Part shown: piece by piece, positions 17,182-25,594 of the stretch
Numbering within the stretch: position 1 is the stretch's first letter
How the letters are laid out: each line of letters opens with the position of its first letter
NCBI RefSeq assembly: GCF_963674635.1
Contig: NZ_OY771475.1
Span: 2,046,001-2,110,000, forward strand
Direction: 5' to 3'
DNA: 64,000 nt
DNA from: Breoghania sp.
GTDB taxonomy: Bacteria > Pseudomonadota > Alphaproteobacteria > Rhizobiales > Stappiaceae
Program-made: the position numbers and the translations under genes
The notes under the pieces: generated by a model
Told to the model about the DNA's origin: nothing
Database searches by the model: none
Seen by the model: only the letters and a program-made list of their open reading frames with translations

Positions 17182-18488
17182 GCTGCCTTCCCCCGCATGG
17201 ACGCCGTCTTCAGACCGCCGAAATCGAGATCGAGGAAGGAGCCGCCGGACTCGCTAAGACGGCGCAAGCCTTCCGCCGGAGCGAAGGCGGGATCGTCCGC
17301 GCCAAGCTTTTCCATCGCAGCCAGAATGCGCGGCGCACCGACCTGATCGGCCCAGAACATCGGGCCGCCCGTTTCGGCGGGCCAGCCATAGCCGTTGAGC
17401 CAGACGACATCGATGTCGGAGGCGCGCTGGGCCTTGTTCTCTTCCAGGATCTTCACCGCCTCGTTGACCATCGGATAGAGGCAGGCGACGACGATGTCTT
17501 CGGCCGCCATCTGACGGGGCTCCGCGCCCGTGATCTCGCGGATCAGGCCGGCGGTGACGGTGGAGGGACGGCCTTCGCGGCCTTCATATTCGTACCAGCC
17601 CGCGCCGGTTTTCTGACCACGCCGACCGATTTCGCACAGCGCATCGCGCACGGGGAAATCTGTTTTCGCCCCCGGCGCCCAGCCGATATCGAGGCCGGCG
17701 AGGTCCGACATCTGATAGGGGCCCATGCGGAAGCCGAAATCGGTGATCGCCTTGTCGATATCCCAGGGCATGACGCCGGAGAACATCAGCTTTTCCGCCT
17801 GAAGCCTGCGCGCGCGCAGCATGCGGTTGCCGACGAAGCCCCAGCAGACGCCGACGAGGACGGCTATCTTGCCGATGGTCTTCGCAAGATCCATGGCGGT
17901 CGCGACGACATCGTCTGCCGTCTTCTCTGCGCGCACGATCTCCAGCAGTTTCATGACATTGGCGGGCGAGAAGAAATGCAGCCCGATCACGTCCTGAGGC
18001 CGCGATGTGGCGGTGGCGATCTCGTCGACGTCGAGCGCGGACGTGTTGGTCGCCAGAATGGCGCCCGGCTTCGCGATCCGGTCGAGCTCGCCGAAGATCT
18101 TCTTCTTCAGGTCCAGATCCTCGAAAACCGCCTCGATGACCAGATCGCAATCGGCGAAGGCGGCCATGTCGAGGACACCCTCGATGCGGCCCATGCGGGC
18201 TTCAAGCTCGTCCTGGGTGAAGCGCCCCTTGTCGCAGCTGCGCTGGTAGTTGGCCCGGATGACGCCAAGGCCGCGATCCAGCGCCTCCTGCGTGGTATCG
18301 CGGATCTTCACCGGGATGCCTGCGGTCGCGAAATTCATCGCGATACCGCCACCCATGGTGCCCGCCCCGATGATGCCCACGGATTTCACGGGCCTGCGGG
18401 CAACATCCGCACCGATACCCGGCACGTTCCACGCAGCCTTCGCCGCCTCCGCCACATAGGCGGCGGCGTTCTCAAATGTGTTGGTCAT
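17178..18488 (-). CDS. 3-hydroxyacyl-CoA dehydrogenase, monofunctional two-domain form
   Basis: 436 residues. The NAD-binding motif IIGAGTMGGG is near residues 39-48; the catalytic histidine region is IGLHFFSPANVMKLLEIV and NTSAL is also conserved. Two C-terminal HAD domains follow (DIGWAPGAKTDFP, then the NGYGWPAETGGPMFWAD segment). It corresponds to the second half of FadB/FadJ without the hydratase domain, which is supplied by the overlapping gene downstream. First gene of the 13-gene operon, behind operator B. A related protein is cut by the right window edge. Confidence 0.93.
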   Translation of the reverse strand: MTNTFENAAAYVAEAAKAAWNVPGIGADVARRPVKSVGIIGAGTMGGGIAMNFATAGIPVKIRDTTQEALDRGLGVIRANYQRSCDKGRFTQDELEARMGRIEGVLDMAAFADCDLVIEAVFEDLDLKKKIFGELDRIAKPGAILATNTSALDVDEIATATSRPQDVIGLHFFSPANVMKLLEIVRAEKTADDVVATAMDLAKTIGKIAVLVGVCWGFVGNRMLRARRLQAEKLMFSGVMPWDIDKAITDFGFRMGPYQMSDLAGLDIGWAPGAKTDFPVRDALCEIGRRGQKTGAGWYEYEGREGRPSTVTAGLIREITGAEPRQMAAEDIVVACLYPMVNEAVKILEENKAQRASDIDVVWLNGYGWPAETGGPMFWADQVGAPRILAAMEKLGADDPAFAPAEGLRRLSESGGSFLDLDFGGLKTASMRGKAA

Positions 18489-18812
18489 GATGATCGCTCG
18501 CAAGATTTCGGGAAATGCTTGAATTCGCTGAAGGCGGGGAGCGGTGACGGACATGCCTCGGCATAGGCGGCACCGAGCCGACCCAGCCCGCGTTGTTGCG
18601 GCTGCATCCTTGCGGGTTTGCCCATGACGGGCTGCGTCGCGGCTTGCACGATCCTTCATCCTCCCCTTGTCGCAAGGTTTCGCCTCTCGCAGAGCGTTGC
18701 GCAGCGCCCCACGGATCGCGGGGCTGCGGCGCAACGCGAACGGGGCGCTTTGCCTTGCCTTTTCGTCCGGACCGCATGGCGATGACGCGCATCGCAGCCT
18801 CCCAGCAGCGCC

Positions 18813-18828
18813 CCTGACGTTTGTCAGG
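18813..18828. promoter_or_regulatory. Palindromic operator B
   Basis: CCTGACGTTTGTCAGG, with 6-bp arms. Read on the minus strand, TTGCTT, 17 bp and AAATCC precede it, so the site would overlap the -10 region of a promoter for the 13-gene operon starting at 18488. This mirrors the layout at operator D. Confidence 0.7.
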
Positions 18829-18983
18829 ATTTGCAGAAGCCCAAACGAAAAGCAAGCAGAATTTCGGATGGTCTCGCTTGGGACCTGCGGATCGGGGCGA
18901 TCCGGCGCGGGAGCGTCTGCCCCTGCCACAGGCGCGCCCCCGACACAGCTGCCCCCAAAGACCGGTTTGGGAAATTTCGTGCA

Positions 18984-19012
18984 TTGACCCTGCGGCACAG
19001 CGCGTCTAGGAA
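18984..19012 (+). promoter_or_regulatory. Putative promoter of the hydratase-kinase operon
   Basis: TTGACC (18984-18989), a 17-bp spacer and TAGGAA (19007-19012) form a sigma-70-like pair. Operator C begins 5 bp downstream, over the expected transcription start, consistent with repression. Confidence 0.45.
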
Positions 19013-19017
19013 TCAAT

Positions 19018-19033
19018 CCTGACAGTTGTCAGG
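19018..19033. promoter_or_regulatory. Palindromic operator C
   Basis: CCTGACAGTTGTCAGG has perfect 7-bp arms around GT. It lies 73 bp upstream of the enoyl-CoA hydratase ATG at 19106 and over the predicted start of transcription. Confidence 0.75.
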
Positions 19034-19105
19034 AATCATCGGCACGTTTCGCGTTGGCATGAGCCGGGAGGGCTTCGACCACGACGGGACGGGAGGGAGG
19101 AGCCA

Positions 19106-19975
19106 ATGAACGCCTACGAGGGGAACGCCTACGAGGAGATTCTCGTCGAGAACACGGAACGCGTCACGACGATCACGCTGAACCGACCGGAACGGCTGAA
19201 CGCCTGGACGCCGCGCATGGCGGATGAGGTGCGTCATGCGGTGGGGGGTGCCGGTCACGATCCCGATATCCGGTGCATCGTGGTGACGGGCGCGGGCCGT
19301 GGCTTTTGCGCAGGGGCCGAGGTGCAGAACCTCGAAATCACGGCCAGCCGGGGCAAGACGCGCGGCGAGGAAGTGCTGCACCCCAACGACATCGCCTTTG
19401 AAAACGTGACCGCGGAGACCGGCGCCCCCGATCTCGACGGACTTTATCCGGGCCGGTTCGGCTATCTCTATGACTGCCCCAAGCCGGTGATCGCCGCGAT
19501 CAACGGACCTTGCGCGGGGATTGGCCTCGTTTTCACGCTCTATTGCGATTTCCGCTTTGCCGCCGCCGACGCCAAGTTCACCACGGCCTTTGCCGCTCGC
19601 GGACTGATTGCCGAGCATGGCAGCGCCTGGCTTTTGCCGCGGCTGGTGGGCGAGCAGACGGCGCTCGATCTGATGCTGACGGCGCGCAAGTTCACCGGCG
19701 AAGAGGCGGCCCGCCTCGGGCTCGTCAACGCGGCCTGTGCGGGCGAAGACCTGATGGATGTCGTGCGCGAGAGGGCAGCGCACCTGGCGGTCATGTCCTC
19801 GCCGCGCTCCATGGCGGTGATGAAGCGCCAGATCCGCGCTGCGCGCCAACAGGCTTTTGCCGATGCCCTCACCGTGGCGGACGACGCCATGCATGCAAGC
19901 TTCGGCTCCGCCGATTTCCGCGAGGGCGTTGCAAGCCTCGTGGAACGTCGCACGCCCGCCTTTCCCGATCTTTGA
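19106..19975 (+). CDS. Enoyl-CoA hydratase/isomerase (crotonase family)
   Basis: 289 residues, slightly long for the family. The ATG follows GGGAGGGAGGA. Oxyanion-hole segments are FCAGAEVQN and INGPCAGIGLVF; the catalytic glutamate is likely in ARGLIAEHGSAW. An extra loop of about 25 residues after the first oxyanion segment (ITASRGKTRGEEVLHPND) lengthens it. It is the first gene behind operator C and is followed 13 bp later by the kinase gene, suggesting that both act on the same intermediate. Confidence 0.92.
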   Translation: MNAYEGNAYEEILVENTERVTTITLNRPERLNAWTPRMADEVRHAVGGAGHDPDIRCIVVTGAGRGFCAGAEVQNLEITASRGKTRGEEVLHPNDIAFENVTAETGAPDLDGLYPGRFGYLYDCPKPVIAAINGPCAGIGLVFTLYCDFRFAAADAKFTTAFAARGLIAEHGSAWLLPRLVGEQTALDLMLTARKFTGEEAARLGLVNAACAGEDLMDVVRERAAHLAVMSSPRSMAVMKRQIRAARQQAFADALTVADDAMHASFGSADFREGVASLVERRTPAFPDL

Positions 19976-19988
19976 CGGCAGGAACCTG

Positions 19989-21071
19989 ATGACAATGGCC
20001 CATGCCGGATCACCGGAACTGGAAGCCCCGCGCGCCGCGCATCGTTTCGACGAGGCCCGCGTGCGCGACTGGCTTGGCGAGGCGCTGGGCACGGATCCCG
20101 GCCCACTCTATGTGCAGCAATTCGAAGGGGGCATGTCGAACCCGACATTCCTGCTGACGACAAGTGCCGGCAAACGCTACGTGTTGCGCAAGAAGCCGCC
20201 GGGCGAGCTGCTTCCGCGTGCCCATGCGGTGGACCGGGAATACCGGATCATCAACGCGCTTCAAGAGACCCCCGTGCCGGTTCCCGGCACGGTCGCCTTT
20301 TGCGACGACATATCGGTGATCGGCGTCGATTTCTTTCTGATGGATTTCGTGGAAGGTCGGGTGATCGCCGATCCGGCCATGGGGCCCGTGCCCCTTGCAG
20401 AGCGCCGTCCGCTCGCCTTCGCGCTGGTCGACACGCTGGCGGAGCTTCACAAGGTGGACTATGAGGCCGTCGGCCTTGGCGATTTCGGACGCCCGGAAGG
20501 CTTCATGGCCCGTCAGGTTAAGCGCTGGAAAGGGCAATACGAGACGGCGCGCAGCGCCCTGCCCGCCTCGCTTGATCACTCCGACATGGACTGGCTGGCA
20601 GCCTGGCTGGCCGAGCAGGATTGCATCGCGGACGAGGCAACCATCGTTCACGGCGATTTCCGGCTCGGAAACGTGATCATCGACCGGCATGAACCGCGAC
20701 CGTTGGCGGTGCTCGACTGGGAGCTTTCCACGATCGGGCATCCGCTTTCCGATCTCGCTTACCTGATGCTGCCCTATCACCTGCCCCACATGCAGGACCC
20801 GTCCACAAATGGCGCGCCCACGCACGACGATATGCTGGCGCGCTACGTGGCATCTTCGGGCCGTTCGGGACTTGAACACTGGCCGGTCTTTCTCGCCTTT
20901 GCCTGTTTCCGCTACGCCGCCATCGTGCATGGGGTGGCGGCGCGGGCGGCCAAGGGGAATGTCAGCAGTGCGCGGGCCGACCCGATCCGCGATGCGCAAC
21001 GGGCCATGACGGTCGCCCGCATCGGGCGCGACATTGCGCTGGATGCGGAAGGCGACACACGCTCAAGTTGA
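19989..21071 (+). CDS. APH-family phosphotransferase, ACAD10/11 kinase-like
   Basis: 360 residues from ATG 19989, with AGGA just upstream; a longer frame reaches into the preceding gene and is rejected. Kinase-fold motifs are VLRKKP near residue 66, the catalytic loop HGDFRLGNV at 221-229 and the metal-binding D243 in VLDWELSTIGHPLSDLAYL. This APH subgroup corresponds to the N-terminal kinase domain of ACAD10/11 and to bacterial LvaA, which phosphorylate the hydroxyl of 4-hydroxyacyl-CoA. Aminoglycoside resistance is unlikely given the context. Confidence 0.92.
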   Translation: MTMAHAGSPELEAPRAAHRFDEARVRDWLGEALGTDPGPLYVQQFEGGMSNPTFLLTTSAGKRYVLRKKPPGELLPRAHAVDREYRIINALQETPVPVPGTVAFCDDISVIGVDFFLMDFVEGRVIADPAMGPVPLAERRPLAFALVDTLAELHKVDYEAVGLGDFGRPEGFMARQVKRWKGQYETARSALPASLDHSDMDWLAAWLAEQDCIADEATIVHGDFRLGNVIIDRHEPRPLAVLDWELSTIGHPLSDLAYLMLPYHLPHMQDPSTNGAPTHDDMLARYVASSGRSGLEHWPVFLAFACFRYAAIVHGVAARAAKGNVSSARADPIRDAQRAMTVARIGRDIALDAEGDTRSS

Positions 21072-21100
21072 CGTTACGGTAGTATTTATTGCGGAACTTG

Positions 21101-21129
21101 TTGACAGGGAGGCGATTGGCCCCAATCCT
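21101..21129 (+). promoter_or_regulatory. Putative promoter of the TAXI-TRAP genes
   Basis: TTGACA at 21101-21106, 17 bp, then AATCCT at 21124-21129. The -35 box is a perfect sigma-70 match and the weak -10 box overlaps operator D. Confidence 0.5.
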
Positions 21130-21142
21130 GTCATTTGTCAGG
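21127..21142. promoter_or_regulatory. Palindromic operator D
   Basis: CCTGTCATTTGTCAGG, one mismatch from perfect 7-bp arms. It overlaps the -10 region of the putative promoter and lies 133 bp upstream of the TAXI receptor start. Confidence 0.7.
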
Positions 21143-21274
21143 ATCTAGATGAAGCCCTGCCCGTCCTTTCGGGTTCGTCCCGAAAGGCATCCGGTGACCT
21201 GCTCGATAAGGCAGGCCCGGTCCCCATCTTGGGGATTGAACGGGGAACACCACAGGGACCTGAGGGAGGAACAC

Positions 21275-22456
21275 ATGAAAACCTTTGCTATCGCCGCGGC
21301 GGCCTTGATCGCGGTCGGCCTGCAGGCCGGGCCTGCGCAGGCGCAGGACAACTACGCATGGCCCCGGATGCTGGTTGTCGGCACGCCGGGCACCACCACG
21401 GGCAGCTTCGCCTCCACCAACGGATGGGGGCCGGTCATGGAAAAGCAGACCGGCATGAGCGTGCGCATCGTGCCGGAGGGCAACGAGATGGCGCGTCTTC
21501 AGCGCCTGACCGTGAAGAAGAACATTCAGATTTCCTCCACCTCGTCCGCCGAAATCCGGAGCCAGGTGGAAGGTATCGGGGCCTATGCGGCGGTGCCGGC
21601 GCAGCCCGTCTACATTCTCTGGCATCACAACGACACGCCGTGGGGTTATGTGACCTCCGGCAACTCTGACCTGACCAGCCTGAAGGATCTCGCCAAAGGC
21701 GGCTACCGCATCTCCACCGGCGTCTTCTCGCCCACCCTTGTCACCTCGGTGAAGAAGGGACTTCCCGCCTTTGCCGGACTGACGCCGGAAGAGGCGCAGG
21801 ACAAGTTCATCTTTGTGCCCGCCTCCAGCTATGCGGAAAGCTGTCGCGCGGTGGTCGAGGGCCGGGCAGACATCGCGCTGTGCGCCACGATCAGCTCGCT
21901 TCTTTCGGAAATGGAAGCCGCTCCCGGCGGCATCAAGTGGCTGCCGATGGACACCTCGGACAAGGACGGCTGGAAGGGCTATGGCAATGCGCGGCCCATG
22001 GTCGTGCCGGGCCCGATCTCCATGGGCGTCAAGAGCGCCATCGGCGTGGAGGGCTCCACCTCCAACTTCCTCTACATGGTGCGTTCCGACACCGACGAGG
22101 ATTTCGCCTATCACATGGCGAAGTGGTTCGCGGAATCCTTCGACGATTACAAGTCCACCCATCCGCTGGCGGCCCGCATGTCGGTCGAACGGTTCCGCCA
22201 TTACCTCAACAGTTCGCCCCTGCCGGTGCATCCGGGAACAGTGCGCTACCTGAAGGAAATCGGCCTCTGGGACGAAGAGGACGATGCGTGGAACAACGCG
22301 GCCGTCGCGCGCATGGATGCCTGGGTCGCGGCGCGCAACGCGGCGCTGAAGGAGGCCATGTCGCAAGGCATCCGCCCCTCCCCCGACGATGAAGCGTTTC
22401 TGGCGATCCTGAAGAAGCATACCGCGGATCTGGAAGGCTTCCGCGTCCGCCTCTAG
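21275..22456 (+). CDS. TAXI family TRAP transporter solute-binding protein
   Basis: 393 residues. ATG 21275 follows GAGGGAGGA and opens a Sec signal peptide (MKTFAIAAAALIAVGLQAG, cleavage at AQA-Q). TAXI features include the early GTPGTTTGSFASTNGWGP and the EGNEMARLQRL region; late segments resemble the TAXI C-terminal lobe. It is a periplasmic receptor for a small acid that delivers to the fused permease downstream. It has its own promoter and operator D and is separate from the kinase gene by about 200 bp. Confidence 0.92.
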   Translation: MKTFAIAAAALIAVGLQAGPAQAQDNYAWPRMLVVGTPGTTTGSFASTNGWGPVMEKQTGMSVRIVPEGNEMARLQRLTVKKNIQISSTSSAEIRSQVEGIGAYAAVPAQPVYILWHHNDTPWGYVTSGNSDLTSLKDLAKGGYRISTGVFSPTLVTSVKKGLPAFAGLTPEEAQDKFIFVPASSYAESCRAVVEGRADIALCATISSLLSEMEAAPGGIKWLPMDTSDKDGWKGYGNARPMVVPGPISMGVKSAIGVEGSTSNFLYMVRSDTDEDFAYHMAKWFAESFDDYKSTHPLAARMSVERFRHYLNSSPLPVHPGTVRYLKEIGLWDEEDDAWNNAAVARMDAWVAARNAALKEAMSQGIRPSPDDEAFLAILKKHTADLEGFRVRL

Positions 22457-22502
22457 CGCGGGGTTCGCCCAAGAGAACGCGCTTTGACGCCGCGATGAAC
22501 AG

Positions 22503-22529
22503 CCGGAGGGGCACATTGCGCCTCTCCGG
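22503..22529 (+). terminator. Intercistronic hairpin after the TAXI receptor gene
   Basis: CCGGAGGGGC pairs with GCCTCTCCGG (one G-T wobble) around a 7-nt loop. There is no adjacent T run, so it more likely stabilises the receptor mRNA or attenuates than stops transcription fully. Confidence 0.45.
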
Positions 22530-22616
22530 TCCGGGCAATTGCCGAAGGCGAGGCTGGAATTGTGTGGCCTCCCCCCGCAGAGCGGGCGCCTTCGCGCATT
22601 CAGGGTTTTTTTTGAC

Positions 22617-24608
22617 ATGGTTCAGGACGACAGCGCGCAGGGTCAGGCCAGCGTTGCGGGGGCGGCTTCAAGCGATCAGCAGGCGCACCTGCCACCCGGT
22701 GAGGTGACCCGGTTGGGGGCCTCCTATTCACCCGGCAGCATCCTCTTCACCCTGCTTTGCACCCTCGGCATCACGCTCGGGCTCATCAACACGTTCGGCA
22801 TCCGCCTCGCCGGCGAGGTGATGCTGGAAGGGCAGTATTACTGGCTGTTCATCGGCCTGTTTCTCGCCGCCGCCTTCATCGCCATTCCGGCGCGCGCGGG
22901 GTCGCGAAAGATCTCTGTCCTCGACATGGGAGCCGCCGCCATAGCCCTTGGCGTCTCAGTGTGGTTTGCCACGAATGCCTGGAACATGGTGTTTTTCGGC
23001 TGGTCTAACTTTCCCGCCGGGATCGTCATCTGGCTCCTGATGCTGGAACTGGCGCGGCGCTCTGGCGGGCCTGCCTTTTTCCTCGTGGTGCTGTTGCTGG
23101 GGCTTTATCCGCTCGTCGCCGACCGGATGCCCGGTCTCCTCATGGGCATTCCCTACGATTTCAACTCCATGATCGAGGCCCATGTCTTCCGCCCGGAAGG
23201 ACTGATGGGCATCACCACCAAGATCGTTGCGCAGATCGTACTGGGCTTTCTGGTCTTTGCAGGCGTGCTGATCGCGACGGGGGCGGGCGAATTCTTCATC
23301 GATCTCGCCAATGCAGGCTTCGGGCGCTTTCGCGGCGGCCCGGCCAAGGTCGCGGTCGTCGCGTCCGCCTTTTTCGGATCGCTGTCGGGCTCGGTCTTTT
23401 CCAATATCGCGGGCACCGGCACGATCACCATCCAGACCATGAAACGCGGCGGGTATCCGCCCCATTATGCCGCCGCCATCGAGGCCTGCGCCTCCATGGG
23501 CGGGGTCGTAATGCCGCCGGTCATGGGCGCGATCGCCTTCGTCATGGCGATCACCATCGGGGTTCCCTATTCCACCGTGTTGCTGGCCGCGATCCTGCCC
23601 TCCGCACTGTTCTATTTCGGGCTGCTGCTTCAGGTGGATGCCTTCGCTGCGCGCCGGGGCCTTGAAGGCCGCAAGGAGCGCGGCGAGCCCATCGGGCCGA
23701 TCCTCAAGCGGGGCTGGCCATTTCTCTTCGTGCTGGGCTTTCTGATCTGGGGCCTGCTGGTGATGCGCTGGGAGTATTACACCCCGTGGTATGCGTCCGC
23801 CCTGATGCTGGGCCTTGCCGTCTTCAACAAGAAGACACGGCCCACGCCCGCCCGGCTCTTTCATACCGCGCGCCAGATCGGAGTGCTCATCACGCAGACG
23901 GCGGCCATCATCCTGCCCATCGCCTTCGTGGTTTCGGGCCTGACGATCACCGGCGTGACGGGCTCGCTCACCTCCGGTCTGGTGGCGCTTGGCGGCGACA
24001 ATCTCTATCTCGTCATCGCCCTCGGCATGATCGCCTGCTTCATCATGGGGCTCGCGGGACTGGCGATCATCGCCTACATCTTCCTAGCCGTGACGCTGGC
24101 CCCCGCCATCATCCAGCTAGGCGGGCTGAACGAGGTCGCGGTTCACTTCTTCATCGTCTATTACGCGATGCTGTCGGCCATCACCCCGCCGGTGGGCGCG
24201 GCTGCGTTTCTCGCGGCGACCATCGCCAATGCCAAGCCCATGCGCACCGCCTGGACGGCCATGCGGCTCGGGATCGTGATCTATTTCGTGCCGCTGTTCT
24301 TCCTGTTCCAGCCCGCGCTTGTGCTCCAGGGCGATCTCCTGCCACTGGTGCATGTGCTGCCGTCCATCATCATCGGCATCGCGCTGATTTCAGCGGGCTT
24401 CGAACGCCACCTGATCGGGGTCGGAGACGTGCGCACGATCTGGCGCTTGCCGCTGGTCGCGGTCGGCTTCGCGCTCAGTTTTCCCGGCCTGTGGACGACG
24501 CTCGCCGGCGGCAGCCTGGCGGTGTTTCTGGTGGCGATGGTGTGGCGGGACAACCGCCAGCCGCGCGTGACGGGCAAGCATGGCAAGCCGGTGGAAAGCC
24601 CGGCCTGA
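22617..24608 (+). CDS. TAXI-type TRAP transporter fused permease (4TM + 12TM)
   Basis: 663 residues from ATG 22617. The N-terminal third has hydrophobic segments resembling DctQ; the rest resembles DctM with SLSGSVFSNIAGTGTITI, ACASMGGVVMPPVMG and the late YYAMLSAITPPVGAAAFLAA. Fusion of both permease subunits is standard for TAXI systems. The ATG has only a weak ribosome site (CAGGG further upstream, then a run of T), so the exact start is less certain. It pairs with the receptor 160 bp upstream. Confidence 0.92.
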   Translation: MVQDDSAQGQASVAGAASSDQQAHLPPGEVTRLGASYSPGSILFTLLCTLGITLGLINTFGIRLAGEVMLEGQYYWLFIGLFLAAAFIAIPARAGSRKISVLDMGAAAIALGVSVWFATNAWNMVFFGWSNFPAGIVIWLLMLELARRSGGPAFFLVVLLLGLYPLVADRMPGLLMGIPYDFNSMIEAHVFRPEGLMGITTKIVAQIVLGFLVFAGVLIATGAGEFFIDLANAGFGRFRGGPAKVAVVASAFFGSLSGSVFSNIAGTGTITIQTMKRGGYPPHYAAAIEACASMGGVVMPPVMGAIAFVMAITIGVPYSTVLLAAILPSALFYFGLLLQVDAFAARRGLEGRKERGEPIGPILKRGWPFLFVLGFLIWGLLVMRWEYYTPWYASALMLGLAVFNKKTRPTPARLFHTARQIGVLITQTAAIILPIAFVVSGLTITGVTGSLTSGLVALGGDNLYLVIALGMIACFIMGLAGLAIIAYIFLAVTLAPAIIQLGGLNEVAVHFFIVYYAMLSAITPPVGAAAFLAATIANAKPMRTAWTAMRLGIVIYFVPLFFLFQPALVLQGDLLPLVHVLPSIIIGIALISAGFERHLIGVGDVRTIWRLPLVAVGFALSFPGLWTTLAGGSLAVFLVAMVWRDNRQPRVTGKHGKPVESPA

Positions 24609-24627
24609 ACACCGATCACGGCAGGGC

Positions 24628-25365
24628 TCAGATCGGCGTGTCGACAACCTGCTGGATCATCGCGGCGGCGGCGGTTGCCGAGGCTTTGATGAGCTCTTCG
24701 GGCGGCCGGTCGCGCTGAAGCCAGCTGCGCATCGGACCGAAGGTCGCGAGATAGACCAGCAGGTTTGCCAGGATCTCGAACCGCGGGTCGTCCTCACCAA
24801 GCTTGAAACGCTTGCGCAGTTGCGCCGCCGCGTCGTCGATAAGCTGGCTTTCACGCTGGCGCATGGCCTTGCGATCATGGGCCTGCATGTGCGGCACCGT
24901 GCGGTAGACGAGCAGCGCGCCCTTGCCCTTCTTCATCCATGTCTCGCGAAAATACTCGCGAAGCACATCCTCCAGATCGCGATCGAGCTGGCCCAGCAAT
25001 TCCGGCAGGGGCGTCACGTCGGGGCGAAACCAGAGCTGGTTGAGGAGGCGACGCAGGATGTCGTTCTTGTTGGCGATATAATCGTAGATGCTCGCCTGAT
25101 TGACGCCGGAACGCGCGCAGATATCGCGGATGGTGGTGGAGGCGAAGCCCTTTTCCAGAAACAGCTCCAGCGCCGCGTCGCAGATCTGTTCCCGCCGCTT
25201 CTGCTTCAGATCCTCGTTCTGAACCACCCGGATGTCGGCTTCGTCCAGAGTGCTGTTGTCTGGTGTGCCGTCTTCCAGCCCGTCAGCGATGTCGGAATTC
25301 TTGTCGCCTGCCACGTCTCTGCTCCGGATGCCTCTTCGCGGTCTCGATCCGACGAGGCCGCCCAT
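24628..25365 (-). CDS. TetR family transcriptional regulator
   Basis: 245 residues. The helix-turn-helix lies near residues 78-97 (TTIRDICARSGVNQASIYDY), followed by a ligand-binding domain with long helices. About 55 residues precede the DNA-binding domain, more than usual, and are charged and low in structure; a later non-ATG start is possible. It converges on the TAXI permease and has an operator-like palindrome 140 bp upstream of its start. It is the likely repressor for the five palindromes in this island, released by an acyl-CoA or acid ligand; this is inference. Confidence 0.9.
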   Translation of the reverse strand: MGGLVGSRPRRGIRSRDVAGDKNSDIADGLEDGTPDNSTLDEADIRVVQNEDLKQKRREQICDAALELFLEKGFASTTIRDICARSGVNQASIYDYIANKNDILRRLLNQLWFRPDVTPLPELLGQLDRDLEDVLREYFRETWMKKGKGALLVYRTVPHMQAHDRKAMRQRESQLIDDAAAQLRKRFKLGEDDPRFEILANLLVYLATFGPMRSWLQRDRPPEELIKASATAAAAMIQQVVDTPI

Positions 25366-25504
25366 CGGAGCCCTGAGCGCACAAAGGACCGGGACGGCCT
25401 TCGCTCACGATACCCCCATTGGCGGCATTTTGCCGGGTAAGGGGGAAGAAATGCAATAATCTATAAGCCTATAGCAACAACCTTCCCGCTTGCATGGCGC
25501 AAAA

Positions 25505-25520
25505 CCTGACGATTGTCAGG
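25505..25520. promoter_or_regulatory. Palindromic operator E
   Basis: CCTGACGATTGTCAGG lies in the 229-bp gap between the tetR-type gene (start 25365) and the crotonase gene that ends at 25595. On the minus strand it is upstream of the regulator gene, fitting autoregulation. Confidence 0.72.
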
Positions 25521-25594
25521 CATAAGGAACACAACTGAGGACACGGGCGTCGGAAAATTCGGGCCGATGCGGCATCGGCCCGACCTCCATGCGG

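Larger units (their letters stand above)
18489..19105. other. Shared divergent control region with two operators
   Basis: 617 bp between two divergent acyl-CoA operons. Short frames in it lack ribosome sites and family resemblance, so I call no gene. It holds operators B (18813-18828) and C (19018-19033), one facing each operon, and a plausible promoter for each. A stretch of about 300 bp on the operon side of B could be a long leader. Confidence 0.65.

Noticed and set aside
18489..19105. Small frames of 60-100 codons in the divergent region
   Set aside because: No ribosome sites, no recognisable domains and overlap with the operators.
19989..21071. Aminoglycoside phosphotransferase (antibiotic resistance)
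   Set aside because: The kinase fold is shared, but the sequence pattern and the neighbouring hydratase and ACAD10/11-type dehydrogenase point to acyl-CoA metabolism.
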